64,000 nucleotides of DNA, from NCBI GenBank assembly GCA_023213315.1, contig JAKCPI010011566.1:1-64000 (forward strand), given 5' to 3'. This DNA comes from Euborellia annulipes. Taxonomy: Eukaryota; Arthropoda; Insecta; Dermaptera; Anisolabididae. The number at the start of each line of letters is the position of its first letter. Within the stretch, counting starts at the first letter, position 1. Shown here piece after piece: positions 10,436 to 22,222 of the stretch. The notes beneath the pieces are model-generated. The model searched no databases. It saw only the letters and a program-made list of their open reading frames with translations, and was not told the DNA's origin. The translations under genes were made by a program, and so were the position numbers.

Positions 10436-10999
10436 ATTTAATAATGCTTGGCCAAGCCTGGCAGCTGATGACTAGCAGCTAAGCCTGGCAGCTGATGACT
10501 AGCAGCTAAGCCAGTTTACCTTATTTAATAATATTCATTCACACTGCATTTTCTTCGAAACACTATGTCTTGAAACAGCTCTCTCTTTTTTAAATACATT
10601 TGATAATTGCATTTCAATTTTGGCCATTTCGTTTCATTAGTCATATATATATATACTATATGAATGCTTGATGTTATGTTCTCTGATATCTGTTGAAGAG
10701 ATGTTTGAACTAAATCACATCTGAAATTAAAAGTAAATATCATTAAAATAAATAAAATGTTTTAAAAGATCGAGTGATTAAAATTAATTTAAAAATAGAA
10801 AGGTTAGGAAGATATTAAATGAAATTGAATATTCTGCCTGAATGACATTTGAAAAAATTCAAAAATGATTTATAAAAATAATTGAAGGGCTAAAATAATT
10901 CAAATAAAAATAAAGATAGTGAGATTAAATGATCTGTTTTAGTTAATGTGGATCAAATTGTTTTTTCCCTATTGACTCCTCATTATCAGGACTCTTATT

Positions 11000-12110
11000 T
11001 TTGATTTCAACCTTTATGAAAGGTATTTAGAATAAAGAAATTAATTAAATAATAATTTTACAAACTCCTAAATAATAGAAATATGAAAATTATTTTAAAA
11101 CAAAACTCATAATTATTTAAACTAATTTAAAAATAAAAGAAAATGAACAGATTGATTTGTCAAATTTGAGAAAAGTGTGAATCAATTAATAAAACGAATG
11201 ATCTATTTAATTTATATAATTTGCATGACGAATTTAAATAGAAAATGAATATTAAACGATTAAAAAAGGTTGAAGTATTAAAAAAATGAGAATAAAATTT
11301 GACAATTAAAGGTTAACTTGTTAGAACACAAGTTTATAATATTTGTTTTGTTTTATTTAATGAATTTATTTAAAATAATGGTGCTGAATCAATTAAATAA
11401 ATATTTGATAACATTACTGACCTTAAAAATGAAAATATTTGAGATGAATATAAATAATTCGATGCAGTTCAAGTTGACACTTGCCCAGATCCACACCTTC
11501 CCACGCCCTCGCTGTGTGCAAACCAAGGTAGCCCACGGGCTGCTCTGGGCTGCCCTCTGCTGCCCGAGGACCTTACCAGACAAAACCCTAGTCGTCATTT
11601 AAAGCAAAACAAAATATCCGACCCACACGACTAGAAATGAATAATCAAATTAAAAAAAAAAAAATTAATTTATCGTTTTTTTCTTTTAGAAGGGATAAAA
11701 AATAAAATTCGGCGGGTATTATAACTTAAGCTGTTTGTTTTTTCCAATTATGAACGTAATTTTTCATTTCCATTCCTCTTAGAATTTTTAATCATTAGTT
11801 AGAAATACTTTTCCACGTTTCATGATAGAATGAGAAGTTGTAAGAAGAAATTTGTAAATTAATTAAAGCAAATAATTTTGGACAAACATACTTTAAAAAA
11901 AAGCTACAGTCCCGTTCAAAAGGAAATATTAACAGATTAAAAAGGGAGGCAGACTGAGTTCTATAGATTTAATGAGAAATATCATAAAATAATGGGGTGA
12001 GGGGGTGGTTAGTAAGTCAAAGATTTTACAAGAGCGAGAATGACCTTTTCTAGAAAAATGTAATTATTATTTGTGATATGAAATGATAAATTGACAAAAT
12101 TTGATTGTCA
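11000..12110. other. AT-rich spacer with a small GC-rich island
   Basis: Mostly featureless AT-rich DNA. At about 11465-11610 a sharply bounded GC-rich segment (contains GGGCTGCTCTGGGCTGCCC) reads open in several frames, but has no recognisable product and no splice context. Confidence 0.3.
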
Positions 12111-12348
12111 GGACTTACATACTGCAGAATGTAGAGTGTGAAATGCGCTGAGATGGGGATCCTCCAGCGGGAAGGGAGAAGTCAATCACTAGCAATACAC
12201 CTCTGTAAAAGATTAAAATTATTAATTTTTTCTTATTAAATAAGATTCATATGTTTGTGTGTAGAAAGGAAAAATATATTGTCAAACGATTTTACTTATT
12301 CTAAGGATAAAATAATAATACAGTATTTTAATTGAAATGGGAAATGTA

Positions 12349-12569
12349 CAGTGAGGGACAATATTAAGTTCCACCCATGCTTTTTCATCTTGTGATTATT
12401 TCATTGTTTTCAAAAAATATATATATATTTTTCTAATGGAAACTTTCATCGTTCAAACCTAGAAAATTTCCAATAAAGATTTTCATTTTCTTTTATAAAA
12501 ACAATGATATAATCAGAAGTAGAAAACGCAGGGATGGGACCTTTATGAACTTAATATTGTCCCTCACTG
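12349..12569. mobile_element. Tc1/mariner-type MITE, 221 bp (copy 1)
   Basis: Perfect terminal inverted repeats CAGTGAGGGACAATATTAAG are flanked on both sides by the TA dinucleotide that Tc1/mariner elements duplicate. There is no transposase frame. A related 201-bp copy with the same ends is at 31582-31782. Confidence 0.9.
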
Positions 12570-12599
12570 TACATCCCCTTACCTTACCACCTTATGGTT

Positions 12600-14030
12600 T
12601 AATTATTAAAAATAATAGATAATTTTATAACTTAGAATTAGCGGTGGCAAAAATGACTGGTGGCCTAAAGCCAACAATTCTTTTAAATAAATAAATAACT
12701 TAGAAAATATAAAAATATAACAATAAAATGTTAAACCTATATGAAAATGAAATATGCAAATTATAAATACCTTTTAATTAAGAGATGCGGGGTGCGTGTG
12801 ATGTTTTATTCTCACTAATAGAATCGCAATGGAGGAAAAGCAGAGAGATGAATTCAATCGACTGGCTTCTTGCTCGACGTGAATTCAACTAAAAGACTTC
12901 CTTTGCCCGTAATAATGAAGATACATGGATTTTTTTCCTAAAAGCTTCTTCTTCTGAAACAAAGAAATAATTATTTATTAATATTATATTTTATCTTTTT
13001 CTATCATCATATTTTAAATATTGAATAAAGATTATTTTGTTAAATAATTCTTTTATTTATCCCTTAATCCTTTCACAAATATCCTTTTTAACTACAGTAC
13101 AGTACAGTGCGAATATTTTATTTACACACCCTTAAGAAGCATCCCTTATTAATAAATCTCAAAGGAAGAGGCAATATTTTTTTGATTATCTAGTATAGTT
13201 AAATTCTATTCTATCTTTAAATAGAGGCTTAAAATATACCCTGGCACCCCCTATGACTACTAATAAAAAAAAAAAAAAGGTTATTACTTTTCACGTTTGC
13301 AAATTTTAATAATGGGAAATGTACACCCCCTTTCCTCCCTCTGGTTTAATTTATAAAAATAATAGATAATAGAAGGGAATATTATTTTTCTTTACAATCA
13401 TATTAATTTACAGAATAATTTATATTAAAGATTTGTTCTATGTATTTATAAGAAGAATTCAAATATTAAATAAATTTGAAATTTAAAAAAAAGAAAAGAT
13501 TTGTTTTATTCATCCAAAACTTTTATGTTTAAGATGTAGAAAAAATATTTTAATTTAAACTATAAGATGAAATTGTCTTTAAATAAAATTTTCTTATTAT
13601 ATACACTACAGCCACTAAATAAGTATAAATTATAAATTTATATGTTTAAGATAAATTAGGCTTTTAGAGTTGTTTAGGGAAATGAATTTCTTTTCAACAA
13701 GAGGCCTTCTCAAGATAATTATTTTATCATATAAAATATATAAAACTAACAAACTTAAAAATCATATATCTTTATTTTTAACTACTTTTTCTACTCTTTA
13801 TTTTTAACTTTGCCCACCAACCATAGGTTGGCCAGGTAAAGTCAATGTAATCATAAAAAAATCGACATTTCGTGTATGTCTGTGGTAATTTTTTTCGTCA
13901 ACGAAAACTCAAAAACTATTCATTCAATTTTTTTAAAATTTTGCACACATAAACTAGAGTAAAATGATCTCCTGAATGGAAATATGACCTCGGTTTTACC
14001 CCAACAGGTACCGTTTTCGGGGGAGAGCCC
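12600..14030. other. AT-rich spacer, no gene seen
   Basis: Apart from the exon-like module 12953-12771 on the - strand, no coding, RNA or repeat structure is recognised. Around 13810-13960 there is a stretch resembling the ends of dispersed repeats (GTATGTCTGTGG). Confidence 0.25.
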
Positions 14031-14039
14031 CCTAATTAT

Positions 14040-14760
14040 TTCCACCCCTTTTCGTTAATCTTAGGGCTATGAATTAAATTTGGAGGGATGTAAAGGAATA
14101 TTTTAGCCTTAATATTTCTTCTGTAGGTCTAGAGAGGTGAAAAGTCCAAAAACATAAACATTTGATTACAAGGGAGGGACCAGTGGGAGGATTTTGTCCC
14201 TTAAATTGCAAAAAAATCATTAAAAATGATCAATTTTTTTCTGTTTTTTTTTTTTTCCGCAATTTTTTCATTGATTTTATACATATATCCAGGTAAATCA
14301 GTCGAATTCGCAAATATTGTAGGACATAGAAGATCTGTCGATATAATAAAGATTCGCTCAAAAAAAAAAACTAGTTATAACCGCATATTTGAGAATTCGA
14401 CTGACTTGGCAGCGTGGAGCTGTGAATGAGGGCTTTGGAATCATTCACACCTCACACGCTATATCCTATATTTTTTTTTTTTTTGTTAAGGGATGTTTAA
14501 TTAAGGATGAGGGGGGGTCTCTTAGCTGGAATATGTAGAAAAGCAGTGAAAAACTGCGAAATAAACAAGAAATCGATCATTTTTAATAATTTTTTTGCAA
14601 TTTAAGGTACAAAATCCTCCCCTACATCCCTCCCTTGGAATCAAGATGATATGTTTTTGGACTTTTCACCTCTCTAGACATACAGAAGAAATATTAAGGC
14701 TAAAATATCCCTTTTCATCCCTCCTAATTTAATTAATCGTCCTAAGGGTACCTGTTTTCA
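14040..14760. repeat. Foldback element, arms about 190 bp
   Basis: The segment from 14040 to 14232 (GAGGTGAAAAGTCCAAAAAC and TTGCAAAAAAATCATT among its blocks) is repeated inverted at about 14568-14760. The spacer contains a short + strand open frame without recognisable similarity. No terminal duplication was identified. Confidence 0.65.
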
Positions 14761-15419
14761 GATTTCACATTTTTATTTTTAGCCATCTACGTATAAACTT
14801 GGACCACCCTAATATATATATATATAATTTAATAATTTTTATTATAATAATATTAAGTCTAATAAATTTTTGAAATTGTTCCCAATATATGATTTAATTA
14901 AACATTTTCTAAAGGATAAATGATTTGTAAATAATTTACTTGAGAAGGCCCCATGTGCAAAGCAAAGGAAAAAATAAATGACACATCACAAATGTGGAAT
15001 CAGGGATTGGTGAGAGAATTCAAAATAAATTCTTGACTTCCAAGGCGCATCGTGAATTATGTGAACATTTTTCACTAGAAGAGCTTCGAAATTATTATAT
15101 ATATTATTTTCTCTAACGGTGGCAGTGGAGAGGTAATAGACTAAAAATAAAAATTAAGAACTTACAAAATAAGACGTTGTCAGAAAAAGACTTGTCTACG
15201 TGCTGCTCCTTTTTCCATGAGATATTCTTGCTTTATCGGTTTTTGTCAATGAACTCCATAAGATGCCTTTAACAGATAATCCACTAATCAGTGGAAAGTT
15301 TTTATTCTTCTTCTCCATTCGAGGACATTGCGTTGTGGATTTTGAGTCTAAAAAAAGGAAAAAAAAGAAATATATTTAAATAAATGGTGAGTATAAGTTG
15401 AACAGAAGTTGATATTGAA

Positions 15420-15876
15420 GTTATGGAATGGAATAGGCATGTACAGGTGCAGCAAATAAAGAGAGCCTTTGGGTGCCAGATGCCGAAAGGGAGAGGTTTC
15501 GGACAAAATTTTATTTGTCCATCCTCAGTCCTTGTAGGCTTATAAACTAAGTTAGGCACAAAGTTGTCATTGTTGTTGTGGCACGAATTTGTGCACATGT
15601 ATATTTTTTTATAAAAATAGGCGAAGTGTCAATGTTTCGTGAGAGGCTATAAGATATCATATATTATCTTATAGACTCTTATAAAAAAATATACATGTGC
15701 ACAAATTCGTGCCACAACAACAATAACAACTTTGTGCCAAATTAGTTTATAATCCTACAAGGACTGACGATGGACAAATAAAATTTTGTCCGAAACGTCT
15801 CCCTTTGGGGCATTTGGCATCCAAAGGCTCTCTTTATTTGCTGCACCTGTTCTTGCTCTTTTCCATTCCATAAATG
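15420..15876. mobile_element. Foldback element with hammerhead-ribozyme-like cores in both arms
   Basis: Two arms of about 190 bp (15420-15613 and about 15685-15876) are inverted copies separated by about 70 bp. Each arm carries CTGANGA, a stem-loop closed by GGACAAA and TTTGTCC, then GAAAC: on the + strand at 15764-15800 (CTGACGA ... GAAACGTC) and on the - strand at 15490-15535 (CTGAGGA ... GAAAC). Inverted pairs of such motifs are known from Penelope-like retroelement terminal repeats. That assignment is inference, since no reverse transcriptase is present. Confidence 0.65.
15761..15803 (+). ncRNA. Hammerhead-ribozyme-like motif
   Basis: All conserved core positions are present: CTGACGA (C3 to A9), GAA then AC-GTC (A15.1 pairing U16.1, C15.2 pairing G16.2, C17 as cleavage base). 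Stem II is GGACAAA/TTTGTCC with a 6-base loop. Stem I can form between AGGA before the core and TCCCT after the predicted cleavage site. Two departures from canonical type I ribozymes are visible: one extra U between A9 and stem II, and a minimal stem III without loop. Activity is therefore unproven. The mate in the other arm lacks the GTC triplet. Confidence 0.5.
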
Positions 15877-16082
15877 GTGATGTGACTAGTCGCACAGCAC
15901 AAAAACTAGTTCTCTTAGCTGAAGGAAATTAAGAGAAAGTCTGTCTACTGTGCTTGTCAAAAGCTGAAAGGCAAAATTCCATAAGGTAAATTTTTATTAT
16001 AAATTAAATAAAAACATATATAGGTAAGAGAAAGTAAAAAGGTCAAAAGGAAAAAATAGAGTGATTTGAGTTAGGAGGGGAA

Positions 16083-16348
16083 AATTTACTTATATATATA
16101 TATATTTATATATATATATATATATATATATAACAAAATTGTTGGAGCGAATTTTGAGAAAAATGTAAAAAACTGAAAAAGTACATTAGTAGAGTACTAG
16201 TACTTTTTTTTTCACCCCCCTTTGGGGAGGGGGGGGGATGCCTAACTTAAATATAAAATTTCAACCTCGTAGCTCTTATAGTTCCAGAGATATTTTGTTG
16301 ACAGACACACAGACAGACGACTTTTTTGGACTCAGGGGACCTCAAAAC

Positions 16349-16381
<33 letters not shown>

Positions 16382-16440
16382 TATATATCCATCAAAATCT
16401 CGACGAATTTTTGACATGATCGAAATACTTTCTCTCTATA
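16083..16440 (+). repeat. Dispersed repeat R (copy) with AT microsatellites
   Basis: Contains the R-family blocks GTACTAGTACTTTTT, TAACTTAAATATAAAATTTC, GGGACCTCAAAACAT and ATACTTTCTCTCTATATATA. It is flanked and split by TA/AT arrays (16092-16131, 16351-16386). The family is unclassified and has no coding capacity here. Confidence 0.7.
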
Positions 16441-17099
16441 TATACTAATTCTTATATAGAGAAAAAGTGTTTATTTTGTTAAATATTAATATTTGTATCT
16501 TAATAGATTGAAAGGGCTATCCACCGTTTTTGCCCTATTTTTTTTAAATTTTAAATTATATCTTATCAAGACAAAAACACTCATAGAAAACTATATATTG
16601 AATAAAGTTTTATATTTTAAATTTTTTTATTCAACTCTAATAATCCTATCCATAAATATTATTTTAAACTCAAACTGTTCTGGATTTTAAGATTCAAATT
16701 AATTATATTTATTAGCTACTTACTCTTTGATGTTGAAGATTGTGATCCTGATTATGATGAATCACATGATTGTTTTTACTTTTTTTTTCAGATGTCTGCT
16801 TCATTCTTAAGTTCTGAAACAAAGAAATATTTATTTATTATTTATATACCATTGAAGTCAGTGGCTGTGCAATTGCAGAATAGTGAAAAGAGCAGGAGCA
16901 TCCAAAAATAAAAGCCTCGATTACCGAACAGGTCTTTGCGCCTGCAATAGCTTTTAAATATAATAGATCTATGTATATACAAAGACTAAGATAATAATTG
17001 CCTTTCGGAAATAAGAGCTTGTACTTATGATCTCATGGATTATTTTTATTTAAACAAGTCCTCAGCTCCAAAGCTGCATTCTGTCCTCCTCCCCTTTCT

Positions 17100-18360
17100 T
17101 TATTACCAAATTGACAATCTTACTTGGTTTTGTTTACCAGTTGATTGATAGAACCTAAATTATAAACAAAGATAATTAATACGTAGTTATAAAAATAATT
17201 AATTTTATTTTTATAAATATATATATATATTATATATATAAAGCCAGATGAGTATTGTGAGTTAAAAAGAAAAGGCAAATAAACTACTAAATATACCTTT
17301 ATACATTCATATAATTATGAATAATTATCATAGAATTAAGTTCTTTTTAGGAATCGAAGGCCATTTAGACCCCGTCTATATTTATTTCAATTGGATTGGT
17401 AGCCAATTCAATTAAAATAAATTGTCGCATGAGACGGGATGCGAACCCGCGACCTTTGGTAGAAATGGCTAAACACTACACCAAGACCCGAGGGCACTAA
17501 ATAACTTTACATGCCTTGAAAGATATTTATTCAAGAAACTTAAATCAAAAAATCATGTTAATGCATTATTTAAATTAATATCTATTATCGTTTAAAAGAT
17601 AATAATATTAAGGGAAATATAATAGTTATATCGAATTAGATCCTATCCTATGGAATATTTAAATTTCTCCAAAAAAATGATTTAATCTCACAAATTCTGT
17701 GCAAAATGATTTTAAAAAATCTAATAATATTTTAAAAAATGGAGGGGTTTTATTTGTCTTTTGGCGAGTGGGATAAATACCGGTACATATAAATGACTAT
17801 TTAGTACCCTTAAAATTGGAATTTTGAAAAAATGGCTTCTTTAATGACGCCTATGACACAAAAGGCCTCTACATGCCAAATTTCTGCTTTATAAGTGTCC
17901 TGCGTTGTCATCACTTATTCACACCTCTCTTTATCTCTATATATATTAATATAATCAAAATAAGTAGAGATATTACCTTTATCCAAACACTTTTAATATC
18001 ATGTAATAGATCTCACTGATTGATCATTTTTCTTTATATTAGAGCTCGATGATCTTTCTACTAAAGATGGAACTTCTGATTTCTTTGATTATCCAATTTG
18101 ATTGAGAGAACCTAAAATATAAACAATGATAATGATAATATTTAGGAAAAAAATAATTTAAAAATAAGTATTTTTTCCTTAATTAAATGTATAAAAAAAG
18201 TGATATGTTTCTTCATTTACCGTTGCTTGGTTAAAATTTTTATTTTGGGCTATAAATATATATATATAAAGGCAGATGAGTTTTGTGTATTAAAAAGAGA
18301 AAAGGCCAAGAGGTAAACTTGTAAATATCTCTATTTTTATACTTTCATATAAATATTTTT
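17100..18360. repeat. Old tandem duplication, period about 1 kb
   Basis: The blocks TTGATTGATAGAACCTAAA (17141) and TTGATTGAGAGAACCTAAAA (18098), and further on AGATGAGTATTGTG (17251) and AGATGAGTTTTGTG (18276), occur in the same order at a spacing of about 0.95-1.0 kb. A third remnant of the first block is near 19890. The copies include a - strand splice-acceptor-like site, so this belongs to the exon-module array of this region. Confidence 0.5.
17346..17497 (-). mobile_element. tRNA-derived SINE (reverse orientation)
   Basis: Read on the - strand it has an A-box-like TTGGTGTAGTG, a B box (GGGTTCGCATCCC) and the same body as the 6059 SINE (AATTGAATTGGCTACCAATC and GGGGTCTAAATGGCCT). The 5' head differs from the 6059 copy, so at least two tRNA heads are joined to one tail family. 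Confidence 0.75.
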
Positions 18361-19239
18361 AAAGTGTTTTCGATTTTCAAATAACTAATTTAAAAATTAA
18401 ATTTAGAATAGAAAGGAAATTATTTTCTCAATCACAAATATCAAAAGTTCAATTTAAAAATAAATATATATTAAAAAACTTTTTACCTTCTAAAGGCAGG
18501 TCCATGCAACAGCAAATTCTTCTGGAAATTTTGGAGCTTAGTGGAGTAAAAATTTGCAATTCCTCATCTAGAAAAAAAAATTTTTCATTAACATGGAGAA
18601 AAAATTATATTTTCTAAATTCAAGTGTTTTCATCGATGCCAAAATAACTTGATATATATTTATACACAAATGATGGTATAAAAATGATAAGAATATTAAA
18701 TTAAAGTTGAAATTGAAAATAAATAATTTAAAAAAGACCAAATTTGCTTAAGAAAAACTTTGAAGGAAATTCAACTATTTTGACAAAGAAGAAATATTAA
18801 TAAAAAGCCACTAAAATTAAATATTTAATAAATATTTTTTATATTTAATGTATAAATAGAGTGAGAAAGTCATTTAAATATGTTGAAATAATAATTAAAA
18901 GAGAAAAATAAGGAAATATAACCTAACCACATTACATGACAGTTAAGGGAAAATATCTCATACAAATTTTTACTATTTTTATTAACTATAATTTATTTAA
19001 ATATTTAATATTTAAATATTTATGGTAATTAACAAAAATGGGAGAGAAATAAATAATAAATACCTTTAAAAGATAAAGTGAAGAAAAGTTGACAGGCAAA
19101 ATTGATTAAATTATCAAGCAAAGAGATCAAAAATTAGAAGTCGCACTCATGAAGGAATTCAAGTAACAGCAAGTCAGTGAGGTGAGTTGGCAGACGATCA
19201 ACTTGAAGAGATGCTAGCAGAGTAGAGTACCTGAGAAAA

Positions 19240-21000
19240 TAAATCATTATCATAAATAAATATTTTGTTTTAATATAAAAATATTATTAATAAAATTTAT
19301 AAAATTATAATTATTTAATTTTATCATAAAATCTATTTTTTATTCTATTTTAAATGTCACTAATGTAACTATGTGAATTTTACTAATACTAAACTATGTC
19401 ATTATAAATCAGTATTTATTTAGGGTATATAGGCTAGTACATTTTTTTAGGTCTTAATTGTCATACTTTCATTCTTTTTTTTTATTTTTCACCCTTTTTC
19501 ATAAATAAATTAAAATTATTAACACTTTGAATAGAACTCACAGTAGCGGATCCAGGGAACAATTTTAGAAGGGGATGATCTCACACTCACAACAACATAT
19601 ACTTTATATGAGCGAATGAGTACTACTCATTTTAGGAATGGGGTGAGTTATAATGTGTAATGAAAAAAGACTTTGTCGAGCAAGTGGTTCAGGGTGCCTG
19701 AGGGGGCGAGGCTCTCTGACCAGCCGCAATGCCCGCTTAAGGCGTACAGTTACGCAGTTGAATGTACTTACTTAGAGTTAATTCCTAGGATGATGTCGCT
19801 ACCGAAAGCTGCAACATCTGCTTTCTTGGTACTTTTTTATTATTACCAAATTACCAAACGTGCCCTCTTTTAATGGTTTTTTTTTTTACCAGTTGATTGA
19901 ACATAAAATTCCTGTATTTTGCACACCTCTATGACTAGGTGTGTAATCCACCGAATGCGAGCAATGTGACAATAAAAGTTTATTTTATAAAAATAAATTA
20001 CTATTATGTAATTATTTTAAAATTTATATTATATTTTTTCTTTATAAGATCAGCAGATCAAGTAATATTTATTACTTGAACTTTCCAGAGGAAGGAGAGG
20101 GTAGCAGGCAAGAAAAAAGGGTAGCCTCTAGAACTAGGCGCGAAGTCTGCCGAAGGCGGGCAGTGTGGCTAGTTCTACTGGTATATAAAACATTCCTCCC
20201 ACGCCCATTGTTAAATTATTAATAATTTAAAAAATTTGTAGATATTTCCCTATATTCCAAATTATTTTGAGATCTGGTGCTGTCGAGTTAGAGGCGATAA
20301 TTTCCTAAAAACTTATCAAACTCGTAGTATTCAGAATTGTTTTTTAAACATTCAAATTTCCAGCCCCCCTCCCCCTCAAAAAAGTCTCAAAAAAGATTTC
20401 AGCCCCCCCCCCAACCGAAAAAAAAAACAAATTTTCGGGACCGCAGGCAGGAATTTAAGAGCAAATTTTATTTCCTTAGGTGATATTTTTTTTTTTTTTT
20501 TTTTTGAAAGTGCGATTTCTTCAACAAAGAAAAATTAATACTTTGCCTGCTTACTTGACCTTGACTCTTTTAGAACTTCAACTTTAGTTTTCAAAAAAAT
20601 TGTAAATAATTTTTTTTTTTTCGATTTTAATCACAAGATGGAGAATATATTTATAAACTAAATAAAATATCTATTAAAAATCTAATCATCTCAATTATAA
20701 ATAAATAAAATCAGTTTTGTAAAAAAAAATAATTTTTTTAAAGATAAAATACTACTTGAAATAATAATATATATCTTGGCTCTTTCTCTATCTTAATTAA
20801 GAATCAATTAAATATTTATTATATTCTACGTGCTAGAAAATAATAAACATAAAATATAAAAACCTTGATATGTTTGATATTTCTTAGAACACGACTCTAG
20901 GTATAAATATGTATTTTAATCTTGAATAAGAAAGAAATCACAGTTATCTTATTTATTTTTTTTTTTTTTTTTTAATGATAAGCTCTCGCGAACGATGGTA
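19240..21000. other. Spacer upstream of the ZIP gene, TE debris
   Basis: AT-rich, with fragments of repeats: a hAT-like end (GTAGCGGATCCAGGG, about 19544), GC-rich snippets at 19680-19760 and 20080-20175, and poly(C)/poly(A) stretches at 20355-20480. I see no exon here. The ZIP promoter presumably lies in the last few hundred bases, but no clear core element is recognisable. Confidence 0.3.
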
Positions 21001-21060
21001 TTTATAATAATAGAGTTAAATTGGAGTTGGGAGCTGAGTGAGTTGTTTTAGTTGATCAAC

Positions 21061-21255
21061 ATGCTGTCGCCGGGTAACGCTAAACTGATTGCCTCATTGA
21101 TATTGAGTGCAGGTAGTGCAGCAGCTGCAGCAACTGCTGCAGCTGCTTCGTTGTTAGAGAGTTGTCGTAATCGTTCCCCGTTGATCTCATCATCTGCTCT
21201 CTGCTTTGGTGCTGGAGTTTTATTAGCCACTTCGCTCAACCATATCTTACCAGAG
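21061..21255 (+). CDS. ZIP-family metal transporter (SLC39A1-3 type), exon 1 (aa 1-65)
   Basis: First of five coding exons of a complete 355-aa ZIP transporter (21061-21255, 22470-22629, 23977-24275, 25256-25486, 29356-29538), whose phases all match. Such proteins carry zinc or iron into the cytoplasm across the plasma or an organelle membrane through an eight-helix fold. Exon 1 encodes the N-terminal membrane helix, with an Ala-rich stretch encoded by GCAGCTGCA-like repeats, and the second helix (ALCFGAGVLLATSLNHILPE), in which the ALCFGAGV and HILPE patterns are typical of ZIP subfamily II. The ATG at 21061 is the first in the frame. The donor is GTAATA after CCA GAG. The exact paralogue cannot be told from sequence alone, so no symbol is given. 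Confidence 0.9.
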
Positions 21256-21414
21256 GTAATAAATATTCATTTCCTCTCGCGGACGGTTTTTATAAATTAT
21301 GTCATCGAATTATTTTTAAATTAAATTTATATCCATGAGGCCCCGGGCGCAGGAAAAAAAAATTGGGGGACCTAAACATTAAATATAAAACTAAAATATT
21401 GAGTTATCAACCAT

Positions 21415-22222
21415 ACAAAAAAATATGGTGTGATTAACGCACAGCAGATTTTTTGTGTCAATATATATATGTAAGAGAAAGTAAAAAGTCAATCGATTCA
21501 AAATTTCCATAGGCTCTGTGTATTTCAATTGTATTTGACTGCTTGATATAAACTATGGTTATTTTTCAAAATTTTAATCTAATATTTGGATATTTTATAA
21601 ACAATAGAGAATCCTAAATAAATACAAAATTTCATAAGAATTGGAAAATTTTTTTTTAAATGTATAAAAAGCCCCAAAGGGGACCCCCTTTTGAATCGAA
21701 ATTTACACGCAAATTCCCATAGAGATTTAATATTGGCTCTATAGGACAAGAGCCGAAAAATGAATTTGAAAAATATGAAATACTACATCAGTAAAGTGTA
21801 CTTCAAAAAAATTCCAGGAAAAAATGAGAATATACATTTTAAAGAAGATCTAAAAAATAGTCGATTTAGGAATTTTTATCAAAATCGTTAGATCCGATTT
21901 TGAGAAAATTGAGAAAATTTGAAAAAGTACTTGAGTAAAGTACTAGTACTTTTTGGCCGATTTTGTTCAAAAGCTTATTTTAACTGTCCGGAAGGGTAGC
22001 TAACTTAAATATAAAATTTCGAGCTCGTAGATCATTTTCTTTATGCTTAAAATGGTTACACACAGAAAGACACACAAACACACAGACCAATTTGCGGGAC
22101 CCAGTTTTTTTTGGACTGATAGGACCTCAAAACATGGATTTCCATCAAAATCAATTTTTGACATGATAGCAATACTTTCTCACTTTATATTACATATATA
22201 CGTAAAAGAAAGTAAAAATTTT
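21415..22222 (+). repeat. Dispersed repeat R, long copy in ZIP intron 1
   Basis: Holds many R blocks in order: TTGACTGCTTGATATAAACT, CCCCAAAGGGGACCCCCTTT, GTACTAGTACTTTTTGGCC, CCGGAAGGGTAGCTAACTT, the ACACACAGAC segment, GGACCTCAAAACATGG and a terminal AAGAGAAAGTAAAAA. It is one of the two longest copies in the window. Confidence 0.75.

Larger units (their letters stand above)
6748..10990. repeat. Threefold tandem duplication, unit about 1.24 kb
   Basis: Unit A (about 6750-8005), unit B (about 8006-9240) and unit C (from about 9241) share long nearly identical stretches. For example, 7893-8087 and 9128-9322 are identical at an offset of 1235. Units B and C are almost identical up to 9727, where unit C is interrupted by a 183-bp hAT MITE and, further on, by a 249-bp MITE and a short duplicated motif (CTGGCAGCTGATGACTAGC, about 10457-10510). 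Units A and B have expanded AT runs (7645-7694, 8890-8928) and have lost a splice acceptor that unit C retains near 10721. This suggests recent unequal exchange. Confidence 0.85.
5553..19230 (-). ncRNA. Putative spliced transcript or degenerate multi-exon gene with repeated exon modules
   Basis: On the - strand a series of short segments has good 3' (pyrimidine-AG) and 5' (GTGAGT, GTAAGT, GTAAAC, GTATTT) borders. From 5' to 3' they are 19230-19064, 18567-18487, 18111-17977, 16813-16724, 15347-15166, 12953-12771, 12202-12119, 10720-10520, 9663-9594, 8428-8359, 7183-7114, 5947-5707 and 5608-5553. Several are homologous to each other. The 5947-5707 and 10720-10520 modules share a TGATTT-containing start and a Lys-rich short frame (YLKKRE). 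The 9663, 8428, 7183 and 5608 modules share the sequence around CCAAGATGC. Some are open in one frame (16813-16724 for 30 codons, 12202-12119), but most carry stops, and frames do not join across exons. Seen: splice-like borders and homology. Inferred: an lncRNA or a dead, duplicated small gene. A functional protein is not supported. Confidence 0.3.

Noticed and set aside
13261..13279. Poly(A) runs as processed pseudogene tails
   Set aside because: Isolated A-runs are common in this AT-rich DNA, and no retrocopied coding sequence precedes them.
15302..15598. 98-codon - strand gene
   Set aside because: It lies almost entirely inside the left arm of the foldback element, so the frame is fortuitous.
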